A stretch of DNA of 64,000 nucleotides. It comes from Camarhynchus parvulus (taxonomy: Eukaryota; Chordata; Aves; Passeriformes; Thraupidae). Positions 1 through 12,861 of the stretch are shown here, one piece after another (the stretch's first letter is position 1; the number at the start of each line of letters is the position of its first letter). The stretch covers positions 7,626,001 to 7,690,000 of the forward strand of contig NC_044585.1 of the NCBI RefSeq assembly GCF_901933205.1, in the 5' to 3' direction. The notes under the pieces are model-generated. The model was given only the letters and a program-made list of their open reading frames with translations, had not been told where the DNA came from and searched no databases. Position numbers and translations under genes: made by a program.

Positions 1-3000
1 AACAAAAACATTTTACAGTTTTGTTGATGTTTCAACTGTAACAATTTAAGGATCCCAGGCAAGTGAAAGTCAAAAGAAGTTGGAGCTTTATTACTATTAT
101 TATGCAGCTGGGCTATCTAGGGATAAAAATAAAAAGAAAGGGAAAAGCAGTGTCCAGGTACACAGCATTTACATGATAAATGTAAAGCTTTACAGGTAAT
201 CTTGTGTATTGCCTGATAACTTGCATGCCCAAAAAAGCCCCTTTTTTACCAATTAGGTTGGAATTCTCTCTTTTCATTTACTTACCATTACTGCTCCCTG
301 GGCATGAATAAATCCCTCAGCTTTTCTGCTATGAGGTAAAAGAATGATTTAAAAAATAATAAATAAATCACTCATATCTGGAGCTGAAATATCACCTGAG
401 GGTGCTCTTGCTTCAGTGCAGCTGCAGCCTCCCCAGGGAAGCTGGCCCCATGCTGAACTGGCCCTCAAATTTCTCCTCATGTCTCTCCTGGCAGCCTCCA
501 TCCTCCCTGAACAGTGATGCTCAGAATGAAACCTACTGCACCCACCACCAGAACTGAATAAAGGGAACTAAATGCTTTGAGTATTTTATAGAGAACCATA
601 TTTCCATTTCCTAATGACTTTTTTCCCCCCCTACAAAAAGATGGCATTGCAGATCCCAGGGCATTTAGTGATCAAGCTCCTGTAAACCCCAAATCCTCCA
701 CACTCACACTTTATTTTAGCATTTCTGTAGAAGAGGCACGTGATCAATTCTGGTCTTTTACAGTTCATTCCTTCTTTGCTTAGCACTGCTGAGCTGGAAC
801 CCACCTTTTTCAGTCCTTTTCTATTATTTCAGATCCCTGGATCCTGATCCTGAACTTGGCTGTGCTTGCAGCTGTCTCAGTTTGGCATGACCTGCAGGGT
901 GACTGTGATCACTGGAGTGTCTTCCAAGTGTTAATGGAGATGGAGAATGCTGAGGGAGCTCCACCTCTTCCCAGGACTGCTGCCTTCCATGAGCTTAGAA
1001 ACAACTTCATCATCTTTATCATACCTTCCTGAAAAATATTCCCTAGGCATTACAGGCTTCCCAGCCCACAGCTCCTCCCTTCCTCCCTTTTTGAAAGATA
1101 TCCCATTAAATTTTCTTTTCTACAGTCTTCTCAAGCCTCATTTGTCCTCCACAGATTTTCAAAGATTATCACTAATGGCACTGAAATCACTTAAGCCAGT
1201 TTTCTAACTATCTGGAGCTGAATTCCTCCAGGCCCTGCTAAGCATTCAAACCTGTTCCTTCCCTCTTTTCTGAGAGCCTCGCTGGCTGCAGCTGACTCTC
1301 TCAGGAAGAACAGAAGGAATAAAAAAGTCATTTGGTACTTCTGCTTTCTCACTTCCATCTTCTGAGAGCTTTTCCTTTCCACTGAGCACTGGACTAACTC
1401 ATTCCCTGGCCCAGCTCTTGCTGCAAACACATTCACAGAAACCCCTCTGGCCGCCCTTTTTGTCTTTTGCCAATTGTGGCTCATTTGGACCTTGGCTTCT
1501 CCATTTTCTTTGCATGTTCATGATAAAATTATTCTCAATAGCTCTACCTACTCTCCAATATTTTTATGTTGCTTTTGAGTTTCAGGTCATTAAAGACCCT
1601 GTGATTTAGCTAAAGTAATCTTTTACTATGTTTCCCATCTGTCCTCTCCATTAAGGGAGTTCTACTTGTGCATTGAATTTGCTTCTCTAAGAAACCTTTA
1701 ACTCTCCCAAACTTCCTCTTAGAGCAGCTTGCCAAGACTGCGGCTCTGAGCTGACTGAAATCCACTTCCCCAAAACCCATTGTCTTCCCCATGCTGCTCT
1801 TCCTACTTTCCTTCTTAATAATCAGCAGTCTGGCAATGCAGAAATGTTTTTGTTTTAGAAAGGCTATTCAGCCCAGGTGGACTCATTTCCTAAATTTCCC
1901 ACGGACTGAATTCCACTTACAGATCAGTTTGCATCTGTTCTGCTCTGGGTTCTGGAGATGAACAAGGGTATACTTCAAGTACTTAAAAGAAATTTGCTTG
2001 CCAAAGCATCACAGCCAAACCTGTCCTGCTACAAAGCATCACCCCAAAATAGAGGCAAAGAATGAAGGGAGGGGGATTAAAAAAAAAACCAGATTTCTGG
2101 AAGGACGGACAACACATCCTCCAAAGCATCTGAATCTTCAGCTCAGTGTTCTTAGAAAAGGCTGCAGAATCCGCCTTGCTGCTGGCAGAAGATATAATGA
2201 AGGATTTAAGTACAGGTTGTAAAATTCTATGTGCTGTCCTAGATAATTTATACCTTTCCAAATGATGCCTCTCCATTCCTCAGATACAGGAGATCACCCT
2301 GGAGGAGTCAGCCCTGACCCCAGTCCTTTCAACATCCTCTCTCTGCACAGGGGATACTTATATCCTGCAGCTGATGGGAAACAGTGACTGAGACAGAGGA
2401 GCTCAGAAAGAACAAATATTTTTATAGCAGCCCCCCTAATACTTCCAGCAGGATGGGGAGACAACAGCATGTACAAGGGAGCCATTGAAAACAGCACTGC
2501 TCCTGCCATGTGCTTGGGGAGATATCTGTTATCTGGGCTTTGCCAGCTGGCTCCTGTGTGCACAGCATCACCCTGCCTTGAGCTCTGTTTGCTTTGCCCT
2601 TCCCTCAAATGCAGTCTTTGCCCTGCACAAAACCCCCTCCTGCTGTCAGCTGTGATTGACCAGCCCCGAGGAGCCCCCTCCAGCCCGGCTGCAGCAGGGC
2701 TGGCCCCACAGGAACCCCAAACAACCCCCCAGCAGATGGACACTGCACTGAGAGGGAAGCAAACTCTGCCCAGCTCTGGGTTAATCCCACCGTCCTTCCC
2801 AACACCAAATCTGTCAATGGTTGCCTTTTGCAACTTCACATGAGCATCCCTGGCAGCACCTGCACCCCATCTCCAGCTCCACCTCATCCTCCAGCAAAGC
2901 TGATTCTCCTGCCCCACTCCTGAAGCCCACTTATCATCCAGAAGAAATCTTCCCTGACCCTTGCAGAGAAGCAGGAGACATCAGCCATAGGATTAACAAA

Positions 3001-3552
3001 GTGCAAAGAATGAGTTATCCACAACCTGACCCACACTACCAGCTCAATGTCTGGCTGTTCCCCATTGGGCCATACAGCTTCTCTGAATGTTTTAAGCTTC
3101 ATCTTAAGGCAGTTGAGGTCCTTGCTCCCATGACAATTTTTGGCCAAACCCCACTCCTAAGAACATCTGGACACTGTCAATTTGCCCTCTCATGCAAATT
3201 AGGACTATTACATTCCCTTACAGAAGCTGCATTTCTTCAATTAATTTGCTTTTACCCAACTATTTGCACCTCCGTCAAACATCCTAAGCTCTCTGTATCA
3301 ATATTTGGGTTGCCAGTTTATTTTTCTTTCTAGCTTGTTTCCATTTATAGTGTGCTTCTCCATTTAATATTAAATCGACAGTGACAGATCACCACCCTTT
3401 TTCTAAATTCACTAAATGGTTTAATAATATAATTTTGAGAAACAGATTTGTGCCTCGCACGCACACACCAAGGCAAAATAAAGATGACAGCGCATTTGAA
3501 CAAGGCAGCAATAAAACAGTGATAGTAATAAAGAATAAAAATGCTATATCAG

Positions 3553-3566
3553 GTTGCCATGGGAAC
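3553..3566 (+). promoter_or_regulatory. Candidate RFX X-box
   Basis: GTTGCCATGGGAAC differs at one position from the palindromic RFX X-box GTTGCCATGGCAAC. One half-site (GTTGCC) fits GTNRCC exactly and the other has one mismatch. RFX factors bind X-boxes at ciliary and MHC class II genes and at many neural enhancers. The role here is unknown; the CpG-bearing context from about 3440 to 3710 suggests a constrained element. Confidence 0.42.
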
Positions 3567-3666
3567 CAGCATTCAAGGACTCCAGGTAACGTTGTAAAAC
3601 ATGCCACTGAGCATAAAGCAGCTAAGCAGGTTAAGAGGTTATTTATTAGGCTGCGACATGTTGTGC

Positions 3667-3681
3667 AGTGCCCTCTGGTGA
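3667..3681 (-). promoter_or_regulatory. Candidate CTCF site, 14 of 15 core positions
   Basis: On the minus strand TCACCAGAGGGCACT matches CCASYAGRKGGCRSY except at the first base. About half a 14-of-15 match is expected by chance in a window this size, so the sequence alone is modest support. It lies about 100 bases from an RFX X-box and in a stretch with unusually many CpGs for this intron (CGCACGC, GACAGCGC, GCTGCGAC, GAGCGC, ACGGG), which raises interest. Confidence 0.4.
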
Positions 3682-6600
3682 GAGCGCAACAGAGGCACAA
3701 ACGGGCTGCAAACCAGGCACAAGATCCTGAGTTTGTGCCCCAGGAGCATCAGCCAGGAACTGTCAGCCCGGCACAGCTGGGAAGGAATGGCACAGGGCAC
3801 TGAGCACAGGTCAGGCTGGAGCAGAGCTCGCAGGGTGACACCAGGACAGCTGCTCTAATCTGCCTCCTGCGCCAGCCACGAGCACCACAGCGCTCAGGGA
3901 GCCACCAAGGGCTCCAGCAAACACCTCCATAGGTGGGATGTGCCAGCCTCTCCAAGGGCTGCTCCTCCTGCTGAGGGCCATGGGCCAGCTGAGATGAAAG
4001 CCACAGCAGGGATGATTAAAGCCAGTGAGCACAATCCTTGGGCACAGCGTGTTTTCTTAAGGACTCAAAGTGGAACTTGTTCCATGCCCAGAAATTTCAC
4101 TAAAATTAGCAGCCGTTCCCCACGTGGAGAGGTTCCAAACCCAAGCTCAGGGACATGCACCACCGCATGAGGAGCACAGAGAAATGACTCAACAGGGTAA
4201 GGAGCCCATGTGCAAACAACAAAAAACCAATTCAATAATTCAATTCAACTCAAGGTTAAACCAGCCCGAGGTGTCCTGTCCTACACAAGACAAAAACACA
4301 GAGATACCAATCAAAGCCAAGATGTTCTTGAGCATCTTGACAAGGCAGAACACCCCCCACACACACAACAGAGGATGCTGCAAAGGCTTTTGAGTGCCAT
4401 GTGCTCCCCTGCACCCTCACCATGACTCTCCAGGCTCACAGGGACATGTGGCTGATGGCCATGACTGCCAACAGCAGACATTGAACCTATTTCCAGGTAC
4501 CATTAATTAACATTATCTGGGGGAGCAGAATAGACTGCTTACAAACAGCACAGGCCTTTTCCCACAGGCCTTTCTGTAGGGAAATCAATACAAAATCTAG
4601 TTAAATGATTCTGAATAAACACTGTTAACGTTTTGTATAGATTGGCTCCTCCAAAACTGGATCAGAGCTAACACCATCCTGATCCATCATCCTTCCTGCT
4701 ACACCTAAAATAACAGAAATCGTAACAGAGACAGGATGATTTTTAAGTCTGCCAAAACCTGCTAAACACAAGGCATGGCTGGATTAGTTTTTTCTATTAG
4801 CAAAGCCTCTTTAGCCTAATATTCTGCAGTGCTTTCCATGCAGCTTTCCTGTTGGGATGAGGGTCAGTGCATGCCCAGCCTGCCAGCACTACTCTGCCTG
4901 CAGTCAGCTCCCAAACCCACCACAGCAGCAGATTTGGATTTGTCTTTAAACTGCAGAAATACTGCTGGGAGGTGGAGGGGGGCTGGAATATGAAACCCAT
5001 CTCTCCTTGTTTTCCCCTGCACCGTTAAAGCTGTCAATTCAATTCTCCTCCCACTAAGTGGCACCAATGCACCGCAAACCACAACGAAAACATCTGTACA
5101 GACAGCTTATAAATAAATATTCCCCTGTCTTCCTGAGCCTGGCCCGCAGCAGGGGAAATCAAACAAGCAGGGGCTGCATGCAGGAAGGGGTGGTGGGGCT
5201 GCCATGGGCCAGCTCTGCCCCAGCACAGCCCTCCAGGTATGGCCCTCCTCCCTCATAAAACCTTTAATTACCTTTCCATGAAGGAAACACAGCTCACAGG
5301 AACACAAGGAAAAGGAAAAAGTCCAAGAGGTAATGTTGTGTTAGTTGCACACCCAATACCTGCTCTCTGTTTGAGAAGAAAAGCAGGCCAGGGACAGTAG
5401 CAGACATTGAAACCCATGGAGTGCTGAGCCAAACCCAAGGCAGCATCCCTGCAGCTGCACTGCATACAATCCACACCACAAATCACACCCTGAATGCCAG
5501 GCACTGCAGTTTTTCTTCCAGACAGCCCTTGTGAGGCCCTCTTGTTCAGGAGAGCTGTAAGGACTGCCCTGAGCTCCTGGCTGAATCACTGAGGCTTTGC
5601 CAACGCTTGTGTCACTGGACAGCAGGTATGTGGGGCAGAAACAGCTTTGCTGTAAATCAAATCTACTGTAAAGAAACAGATCTATGGCTCAAGCTTACTG
5701 TAGCTGGGAAAAGGTTATGAAATAACAAGCCCCATTTCTGTTAACCATCAGGCGGGAACAGAAACTAGAAGGGAAAAATGTCTAGCAAATATCTTTTCAC
5801 CGGTGCTCTTGAGAGAAGTGGCAATTAGCCAAAAATACCAGTTCAAATGCCAACAGTGAGCAGTTTGGGACACCACAGTTTCCCTTGTCATGGCCTGTCC
5901 TTTGGAGGAGTGATGCCCCTGGTCCCTCCAAAGTGTGGAAGCGAAGGCGTGTGTGGAGCAAAGAGCTGAGCAGGGCCTGGACAGGAGGAGCAGGGCCCAG
6001 CAGCAATGGATGACTGGTCTCAGTGGTTTCACCACCATCTGCCTCACATCTGCTCCAGCAGAAAGCTGCTAGAACACAGCAGCCCTGTCACACACTCCCA
6101 TGCAGGCCAGCCTGGCCAGACACACAGAGCCCAGTGCTGGAAGCTGACAGACATTGACTCCTCCAGCCTAGAGCTGCCTGTGGCTGACAGCCACCACGTC
6201 CAAACCAGACATACCAATCTGCCCTCCTAAATTAGCAATGTGCAGCGGCCACAGAGGAATAACTTGCCTTCATCTACAACAGAGCTGAACAACCACAATC
6301 ACCACCTTTTTACACAGCAAGTCTGAGCAGTTATCCCTAAGGGGAAGAAGATATCCCTGAGGAGAGGGAAAAAGAGTTCATAGGCACCTCCTGAGTTTGT
6401 TTTTAAAACAACACTCACAGATGTCTTACTGACATTAAACCTCCTGTGCACTGAAACCAAAACAGGGAATAAAAGAATCCCCTTGGTCTTGAAGCATTCC
6501 AAATATCCTGCACTGAGCACTGGGGCATCAAGTCACTGGCCAGGGATGTTGACTTGCTTCTTTATGCTCCCTCCACCTCTCCCCATGCAATATCCAACAG

Positions 6601-7059
6601 CAGATTATTCTGTTGTTTGCACTAGACTGAAGTAATTAAGCTTAACCCTAGTCCTGTGGGAGTCCCAGAGAAGGTTAGTGATCCACAGGCATGACACGCT
6701 GTTATTTATAGCTGATTAAGTTCTATTTATCTACATTTAAATGTTGCAGGAGATGGGAAGAGATCCCAAAACACATCTGTGTCTTATTAGAAACACCAGC
6801 TGTGTGTGGTAGCTTAAAGTTTGCCTTCCTTGAGAGGTTATAAGGAAAAGAAAAACCATCCCTGAATAACTCAAATTCTTCACTGTAGCTAAATAAATTG
6901 GTGTGGTTTAGTCATAATCTTCAAGATGTAAGCCTGCCATCCCATGCAACCGACCTGCTTCTGGGGTCAAACTCAAACCCAAAATTAGCCAGGCTGCTTT
7001 GAAGCTGTTCTGAGCACTATAATTGCATTTAGTTTTTACTGTAAGACTGTTCATGTCTT

Positions 7060-7130
7060 AAGAGACATGAGAAAGGTGACCAGCAGGTCACAAAGCAGAT
7101 CTTTAGAGGCAGAACTTCTGAGCCTCTGTG
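7060..7130 (+). repeat. Possible MIR 3' remnant
   Basis: AGGTCACAAAGCAGATCTTTAG followed by AGGCAGAACT recalls the MIR stretch AGGTCACACAGCTAGTAAGTGGCAGAGCT. Similarity covers only about 35 bases and the flanks do not continue it, so chance similarity is possible. Confidence 0.3.
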
Positions 7131-7185
7131 CATTTCACTCTGTGGTTTCAGTAGTCAGACTCTCCTCATGTACATGCTCCATTTT

Positions 7186-7203
7186 CACACACACACACAC
7201 ACA
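7186..7203. repeat. (CA)9 microsatellite
   Basis: Eighteen bases of uninterrupted CA, the longest dinucleotide run of this type in the window. Confidence 0.97.
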
Positions 7204-8076
7204 GAGGAAGACAAGCAAACTGAGGGGATGCAGTTCTGCCACCACCCTTTCCTCCAGACAGATGTGGTGCTAGGGCCCACAGCAACCACTGAGACTGGTA
7301 TTACAACCTTTGTGCAACTGGAGTTACTGCCTTTTTGGTGGTAGAGAACAGTAAAAGACTTACCTGCATGTAGGATATGCAAAAAGTTTCAAGAATAGTA
7401 TCATCATAACTCAGGGTCGGGCTCTAAAGGAAGGGACACCACTGTCTTGTCACTATTTTCACCAAATACAGAGGTAATGCAGAGTTTACCTCCTAATTGC
7501 AAAAGCAGAATGTGCTGAAGGAAGCAGTAAGCTGAGATCTCCTTCTGTAAGAAGTCCTAGTTGAAACATCCAGATACCAACAGGGGGATAGAGCAGGAAC
7601 ATCCAGCTCTTGTGGCTGCAGAACTGTAACTCTGCCTAGGATGCTTCTAAAGAACCAGAAGAATGACATATCACCTTTGCCTTTTCCCACTGCAAACCAT
7701 TTGCGAGCTGCAAAACCTTTGTTGGTAAAGTTCCAGTCCAGAAGAGCTGGCTGAGTTTCACTTTGAGCATCACCTGAAATGGAGCTGAGATTCAAAATGA
7801 AACTTTAAGGTAAAAAGCAAAACTTTTGAGTTTTGCAAAGAATGCTTTGAAATGCCTCACCTTGGCTTTGACACCTTCTTCTTGCACAAGAATCAGTGAG
7901 ATGAAACTGCATCTTGAAAGGAAGACCCACAAGGACCACACTCACCCAAGGCACTGACTGCAATCTTCTGATGGACCATTTACTGTCAGTCATCCCAAAC
8001 TGCAGCTCACTTTGCACTCCTCACCCTCAGCTTGGCCTGAGGGGTAAAAGCCACCCTGCTTTTCCTTTTCTCTGAG

Positions 8077-8425
8077 CTCCTGGCTCTGAGCATCCCCATC
8101 CAGTGCAGAGCTCCTGGCTCTGAGCATCCCCATCCAGTGCAGAGCTCCTGGCTCTGAGCATCCCCATCCAGTGCAGAGCTCCTGGCCCTGAGCATCCCCA
8201 TCCAGTGCAGAGCTCCTGGCCCTGAGCATCCCCATCCAGTGCAGAGCTCCTGGCTCTGAGCATCCCCATCCAGTGCAGAGCTCCTGGCTCTGAGCATCCC
8301 CATCCAGTGCAGAGCTCCTGGCTCTGAGCATCCCCAAGCAGTGCAGAGCTCCTGGCTGAGCATCCCCATCCAGTGCAGAGCTCCTGGCTCTGAGCATCCC
8401 CAAGCAGTGCAGAGCTCCTGGCTCT
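8077..8425. repeat. 34-bp minisatellite, ten full copies plus a partial one
   Basis: Copies start at 8077, 8111, 8145, 8179, 8213, 8247, 8281, 8315, 8349 and 8381, with a broken copy from 8415. Each copy begins CTCCTGGCTCTGAGCATCCC and ends CAGTGCAGAG. Variants are CCCTG for CTCTG in copies 4 and 5, CAAGCAG for CATCCAG in copies 8 and 10, and a 2-base loss in copy 9 (32 bp). Copies 8 and 10 share the CAAGCAG variant while the 32-bp copy lies between them, which suggests duplication of a larger block. No frame of the unit contains a minus-strand stop, so three overlapping repeat ORFs appear there; they are a side effect of the period (34 is not a multiple of three), not genes. Confidence 0.98.
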
Positions 8426-10701
8426 CTCCAGTCCCACAGCTACTCCAGGGATGTGGCTGTGGGCTGATGTTAACAGAGCGTTAAACCTCAAATTGGAACA
8501 TGGCAGGAGCAAGCCTGGGATATTTCCAGTTTCCCCTAGGAAGGCAATGCTGCCAGCTCTTTGTTTTGTAGTGAGGCATGTGATAATTTGGCATCATCTT
8601 CTAAGTTCTGAAATTTGCTGGAACAAAAGAAATGTTGAGCTTTCATTAAGAGGAAAAAACAAAGTGTACAGTCTCAAGTCATAAACACAGACTTGCAAAT
8701 ACAGCCCATGAGTGCCTGAATACAATTAAGAAGTCTCTAAACCAGTGTTCATTAAGTATCTCGGTTGCTGGATAGCTTATTTGTTCATTCTTATTATTTG
8801 ATTAGATTTGATAACTCAAATAGTTTGGAGTAGTATTTCTGCTGTGGTTCATCTGCTGCTAAATTCCTCTGCCACAGGCCTCCTTTACAACCCTAAGGAA
8901 TTCAGGGGGTCACCCTGCAGTGATATTTTAAAACTGATGTTTTGAGATATACTAATATAGAGAATGACCAACCCCTTAGATTTCATTTACTGGTGCTTTT
9001 ACATGACATGTTTCAGCAGCTGCAGGCAGGCATGGGCATACATTCAGTAAACCAACTGCCAGAAAAGTTCCTCCCATATTATAGGAAAAATAGAAGCATT
9101 TCAGTTTAAAAACAAAGGAAAAAAAAACCCTGCAAAAACAAAGCCAGCAATGAAGCAAAGTCTGGTTATTCCAGAGTACAGTTTCCCCTGGTACTCTGTG
9201 TTGCAATTATTGACATATCCTCAGATAGTCAAACTCATGTGGTCCAAAGTTTTGTTGTGAACTCTGTAGAACACGTTGTGCCTGAGCCAACTGGAGCAGA
9301 CTTTGTGTGTTATCAGGCTGACCAGGGGAACAGGGGACACACCAGATCTGCTACTAAAGGGGGGGGGAAAAAATCACTGAGCTACACAAACCACAACCAA
9401 ATGCAAAACCAAATTCAAGCACAAGAAGGAGGTTTGAGTTGTAACCACGGTGACATCTCAAGTTGGATGAACAGCACAAGGAACCAAGACCAGGAAGCAC
9501 CAACACCTTCCACTTCTCTGTAACTTCAGCTCCTGGCAGAGCCACACCTCATAACCACAGGAGTAACTCCAGGTACACACAACAACAGCAGCAGGATGAA
9601 TACTCGTCTAACAGCAGCAGTATTTCTTCCTCGTGCTTTTTACATAACTTCTTAACTTTATCCTTTGGCTGGACAGGCTAAAAACACATGAGTAGAGATG
9701 GAGTGCCTGGATGCACTGCTTTACTATTAATCCTAATAAGCAGAAATCTGAAAGCAAACACTACAAAGGGTTTTCACCACAAAAATTCAACCTCAATTTC
9801 CATTTTCTAACCATAGTCCTAACAACTTCAGAATTTTCTTTGTTGTACTTATGAGTTCCTCTGCTTCCTCCTTTCAAATTGTATTTACACAAAAAACAAA
9901 CCAATCTGAATTATTCTGGAAAACTAAGAAGCCTATGCTTTCACATGTGCAAGAGCTGCTGATTGCCTAATTTATTAGAAGAAAAGCAGAACCAAAATAC
10001 AGCCATACTGCCATACCATATAAATCACCTTCAATAGGAGCTAGACAGAAACACCACACTGGTTTCTGTAACTCTGTTTCTGTCCCATTCATTGCATGCA
10101 GATGGGATAAGTTCAACTGGAGGCTTGTTACTCGTCTCTACTTAAAAATAACCCCACAAAATCACAAACCCCAAGAGGTAATACAGTCAAAACCAGCATG
10201 AAGAACACAAGCATGCTGCCACAAGTACAGAATAAATTTTTAAGGGCTGGTGTTTTACATCCCCATTCAATGCATTGCTGTAAAGGAACAGCTTGTTACA
10301 GGAACTTTGGGGAAGCACCCAGCAGAAAGCTCCCCAGCCTTTTGTATCCTCAGAGCTTGTGAAACTGCCCTGCCCAGAGCCTGCAATGGGATAGGATGGC
10401 AAGAGGGGCAGTAGTACCTTGTTGTTCTTCTCTCCCTCAGCATTGACCTCCACTCCTCAGCACGGGTTCCCTCCTGTAGCACAGGCACCCGTCCCCAGCA
10501 GTGCTCAGAAGAGTCTGTGTGGCTCAAAATAAGGAGGATCTAAACCAACAGCTCAAGCACTTAAACAAAAACATGAAACAAAAGAAGAGAAGGGGGGCGG
10601 AGGGAAAAAAAAAATGTAGTGGAATAAATCCAAGCGTACTCTTGCAGCTCAGAGCCCCTGGCAAGTGCCAGCAGTTTCAAAAGAGCTGTAATCTCTAAAC
10701 T

Positions 10702-10770
10702 CTTATCAAGGTTTTATCGCACTCCAGTTCTTATCTAAACCAAACAATCACTAGAACAGCAGCTGATAAG
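10702..10770. promoter_or_regulatory. GATA-motif cluster
   Basis: CTTATC at 10702, CTTATCT at 10730 and CTGATAAG at 10763 give three GATA sites in 69 bases on both strands, with TTTATCGC between them as a weaker fourth. GATAAG is expected about once per 2 kb by chance, so three in 70 bases is notable but not decisive. Confidence 0.25.
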
Positions 10771-12782
10771 GCATCCTGACAAGGTAATTTCAGCAATTTA
10801 AATCCACTGCTACAGCCATCATACACTGAGAATATTTTAACACCCTTTCCAGTTTAACCTCTAATCTCTCTTCCTCTGCTCTCTCCAAACAGCAGGCCAG
10901 TTTCTGTCTCCTGCAGCCAGGCACACTTCCTGCCATGGCTGGTGTCACGGGCAGGTGCCCTTTGAGCCCTGCCCTCCCGTGTGCAGCCCGGCCAACGCCA
11001 GCCTGCTGCATCAAAAGGATCATTATTTCCCCTCTGAATTCAAGTGGCCATTCTCCCCAGCTTGACAAAGGTCCTGTTAAAAGTGGGGGCTGCGTCTGTC
11101 ACAAGCAGCTGTGTGGGAGAGGAGAGGGGAATCAAAGGCAGCAAACACGAGGCAGGACCAGCCCCTGGCGTGACTGGGTGTCACACAGTAGAAATATGTT
11201 CTTTGTAGTCCTGTGGGATTTTTACCTAGAACATCTCACCCACAAGGCAGGATTGGCTCAATGGCTCATCTTCCAAATCATTCACTGGCCAGAACATCCA
11301 GTGTCTCTTTCTACATTTCTTCTTGCAACAGACTTTTTACATCAGGCTAGACTTTGCTATATGAGACATCTGAGAACACTTATTCATGCTAAATGTAGCT
11401 GGGAAATTACATACAAAACCAAAATAAAACCAGCTACCTCCACTGGATAGAAGCATCAGTCCATCTGATGCAATGTCCTCTGGACACCAGACACTGCCTT
11501 GACACAATTCCTAATTATTTCTCTCTTTATGCTGGAGCAGAGAAGTGATATTCAGCTACTGAGACCTTGCTGTGACTCCAATGCTAAGCGGCCTACACCA
11601 CATAATAGTGTTTATGTACACAGGACAGGGCAGAGCAGCTTTAGAACCAAAGGAGTTTGCCCTGGGCTTTCCACAGCTCCCAGGAGGCTGGGGAGCCGAG
11701 CTCAGCCCTTGTGCAATGGCCCTGGGCACACCCAGCACCTGCAGGAGCAGCAGAGCCACCAAAGCCACCCCAGGGACCAGAGGGGAGCTCCTGCAGGAGC
11801 CTGGGGCCAGGTCCCTTCTGGGGTGCTGGCACTGAGTGTGCCAGGGGTGTTGTCCTCATATGAACAGAAAGTCAACAGTGCAAACCAGAGAAATTGCTCA
11901 ATTCCCTCTGGCTGAGCTTCCAAACTCAGGAAAGGGAGTTCAAGATTTCTTGGTATATGCACACCAGGGGAAAAAAAAAAACCCAACCAAATGCTGCAAA
12001 CCCCAAGAAATCCCTTTGCTAAAGATGGAAAATTCTTTTACACCCTATTTCAAAACCTTTCTTCAATCAAAAGTTAATGATTCAAGAGATATACAGGATG
12101 CAAACTCCCATTTTCCTCTATAAATCAGTGTCTGACATGAAATGCAAACTAATTTGTAGACATTACAAGACTTAAATGTGGTGTAAGAAATAACAGAGTG
12201 TCTTCAGTTTTAATCAGAATATATTCTGAGTTCCAGAAAAACCATCCAGCACAGGTAGGAACAGAACCATAAATACAGCATGGTAGTCTTCATTAGCCCA
12301 AAGAGAGAGGAGTAATTTCCTTTCTCTTACATTGTGAAAACCAATATTTTTTTCATCCCTGAATACCTCTGACTGGGAAAGCACTGGGTCTCTTACGTCA
12401 AGGAAACCCACCAGTTTGATTCTCTGGGTATGAAAATCTGGGTGTGTATGAATATTGCTCTAAAGGAGGTGACATCAAGATCAGTTTGCATCAAAATACA
12501 CATTATCTTTGTGTTCCTCCTGCAATGCTTTTTTGGCAGGTTATTTGGGCTGGATATTGTGTTCTAATGGGTTCCTTTTGTATAATATTTGCAAGGGCTC
12601 AACTACTCTGCTCCAAGGAGAAATGAACATCGGAGTTCAACCAGTTTCTTCAGCCCACCTGAGTGCCCATCAAGCTCCTCTGTGAAAGCACAGTTATGAT
12701 GCAGCCACTCAGCGTTTAAAACATCCAATCCAACCCACCATAAACTGTCACTTCAGGCATTTATGGCAGACAGTAAACACAT

Positions 12783-12861
12783 GCTTATCAGAGAACTGCA
12801 CCCTGCAAGCTCAGCCAATGGAGCAGTATTTCTTATCAAATCAATGGCTTATCAGGGAACT
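12783..12861 (-). promoter_or_regulatory. GATA-motif cluster with a 64-bp spaced direct repeat
   Basis: CTTATC (GATAAG on the minus strand) occurs at 12784, 12832 and 12848, all in one orientation, with a CCAAT box (AGCCAATGG) near 12812. The first and third sites lie in a direct repeat, GCTTATCAGRGAACT, at 12783-12797 and 12847-12861 (14 of 15 identical). This could be an enhancer for GATA factors or an old partial duplication. Confidence 0.3.

Noticed and set aside
2294..2917. Longest open frame (207 codons, minus strand)
   Set aside because: No recognisable family, low-complexity Gly/Ser/Ala/Pro-rich composition, no conserved motif; a chance frame in locally GC-rich intron. It overlaps an equally plausible-looking plus-strand frame at 2469-2843.
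5170..5208. Possible G-quadruplex in GGGG-rich stretch
   Set aside because: Four G-runs exist but the first loop is 13 bases, outside the usual 1-7 rule.
8027..8512. Repetitive minus-strand proteins of 120-161 residues in three frames
   Set aside because: They are translations of the 34-bp minisatellite, whose unit lacks stops in all minus-strand frames; not a repeat protein gene.
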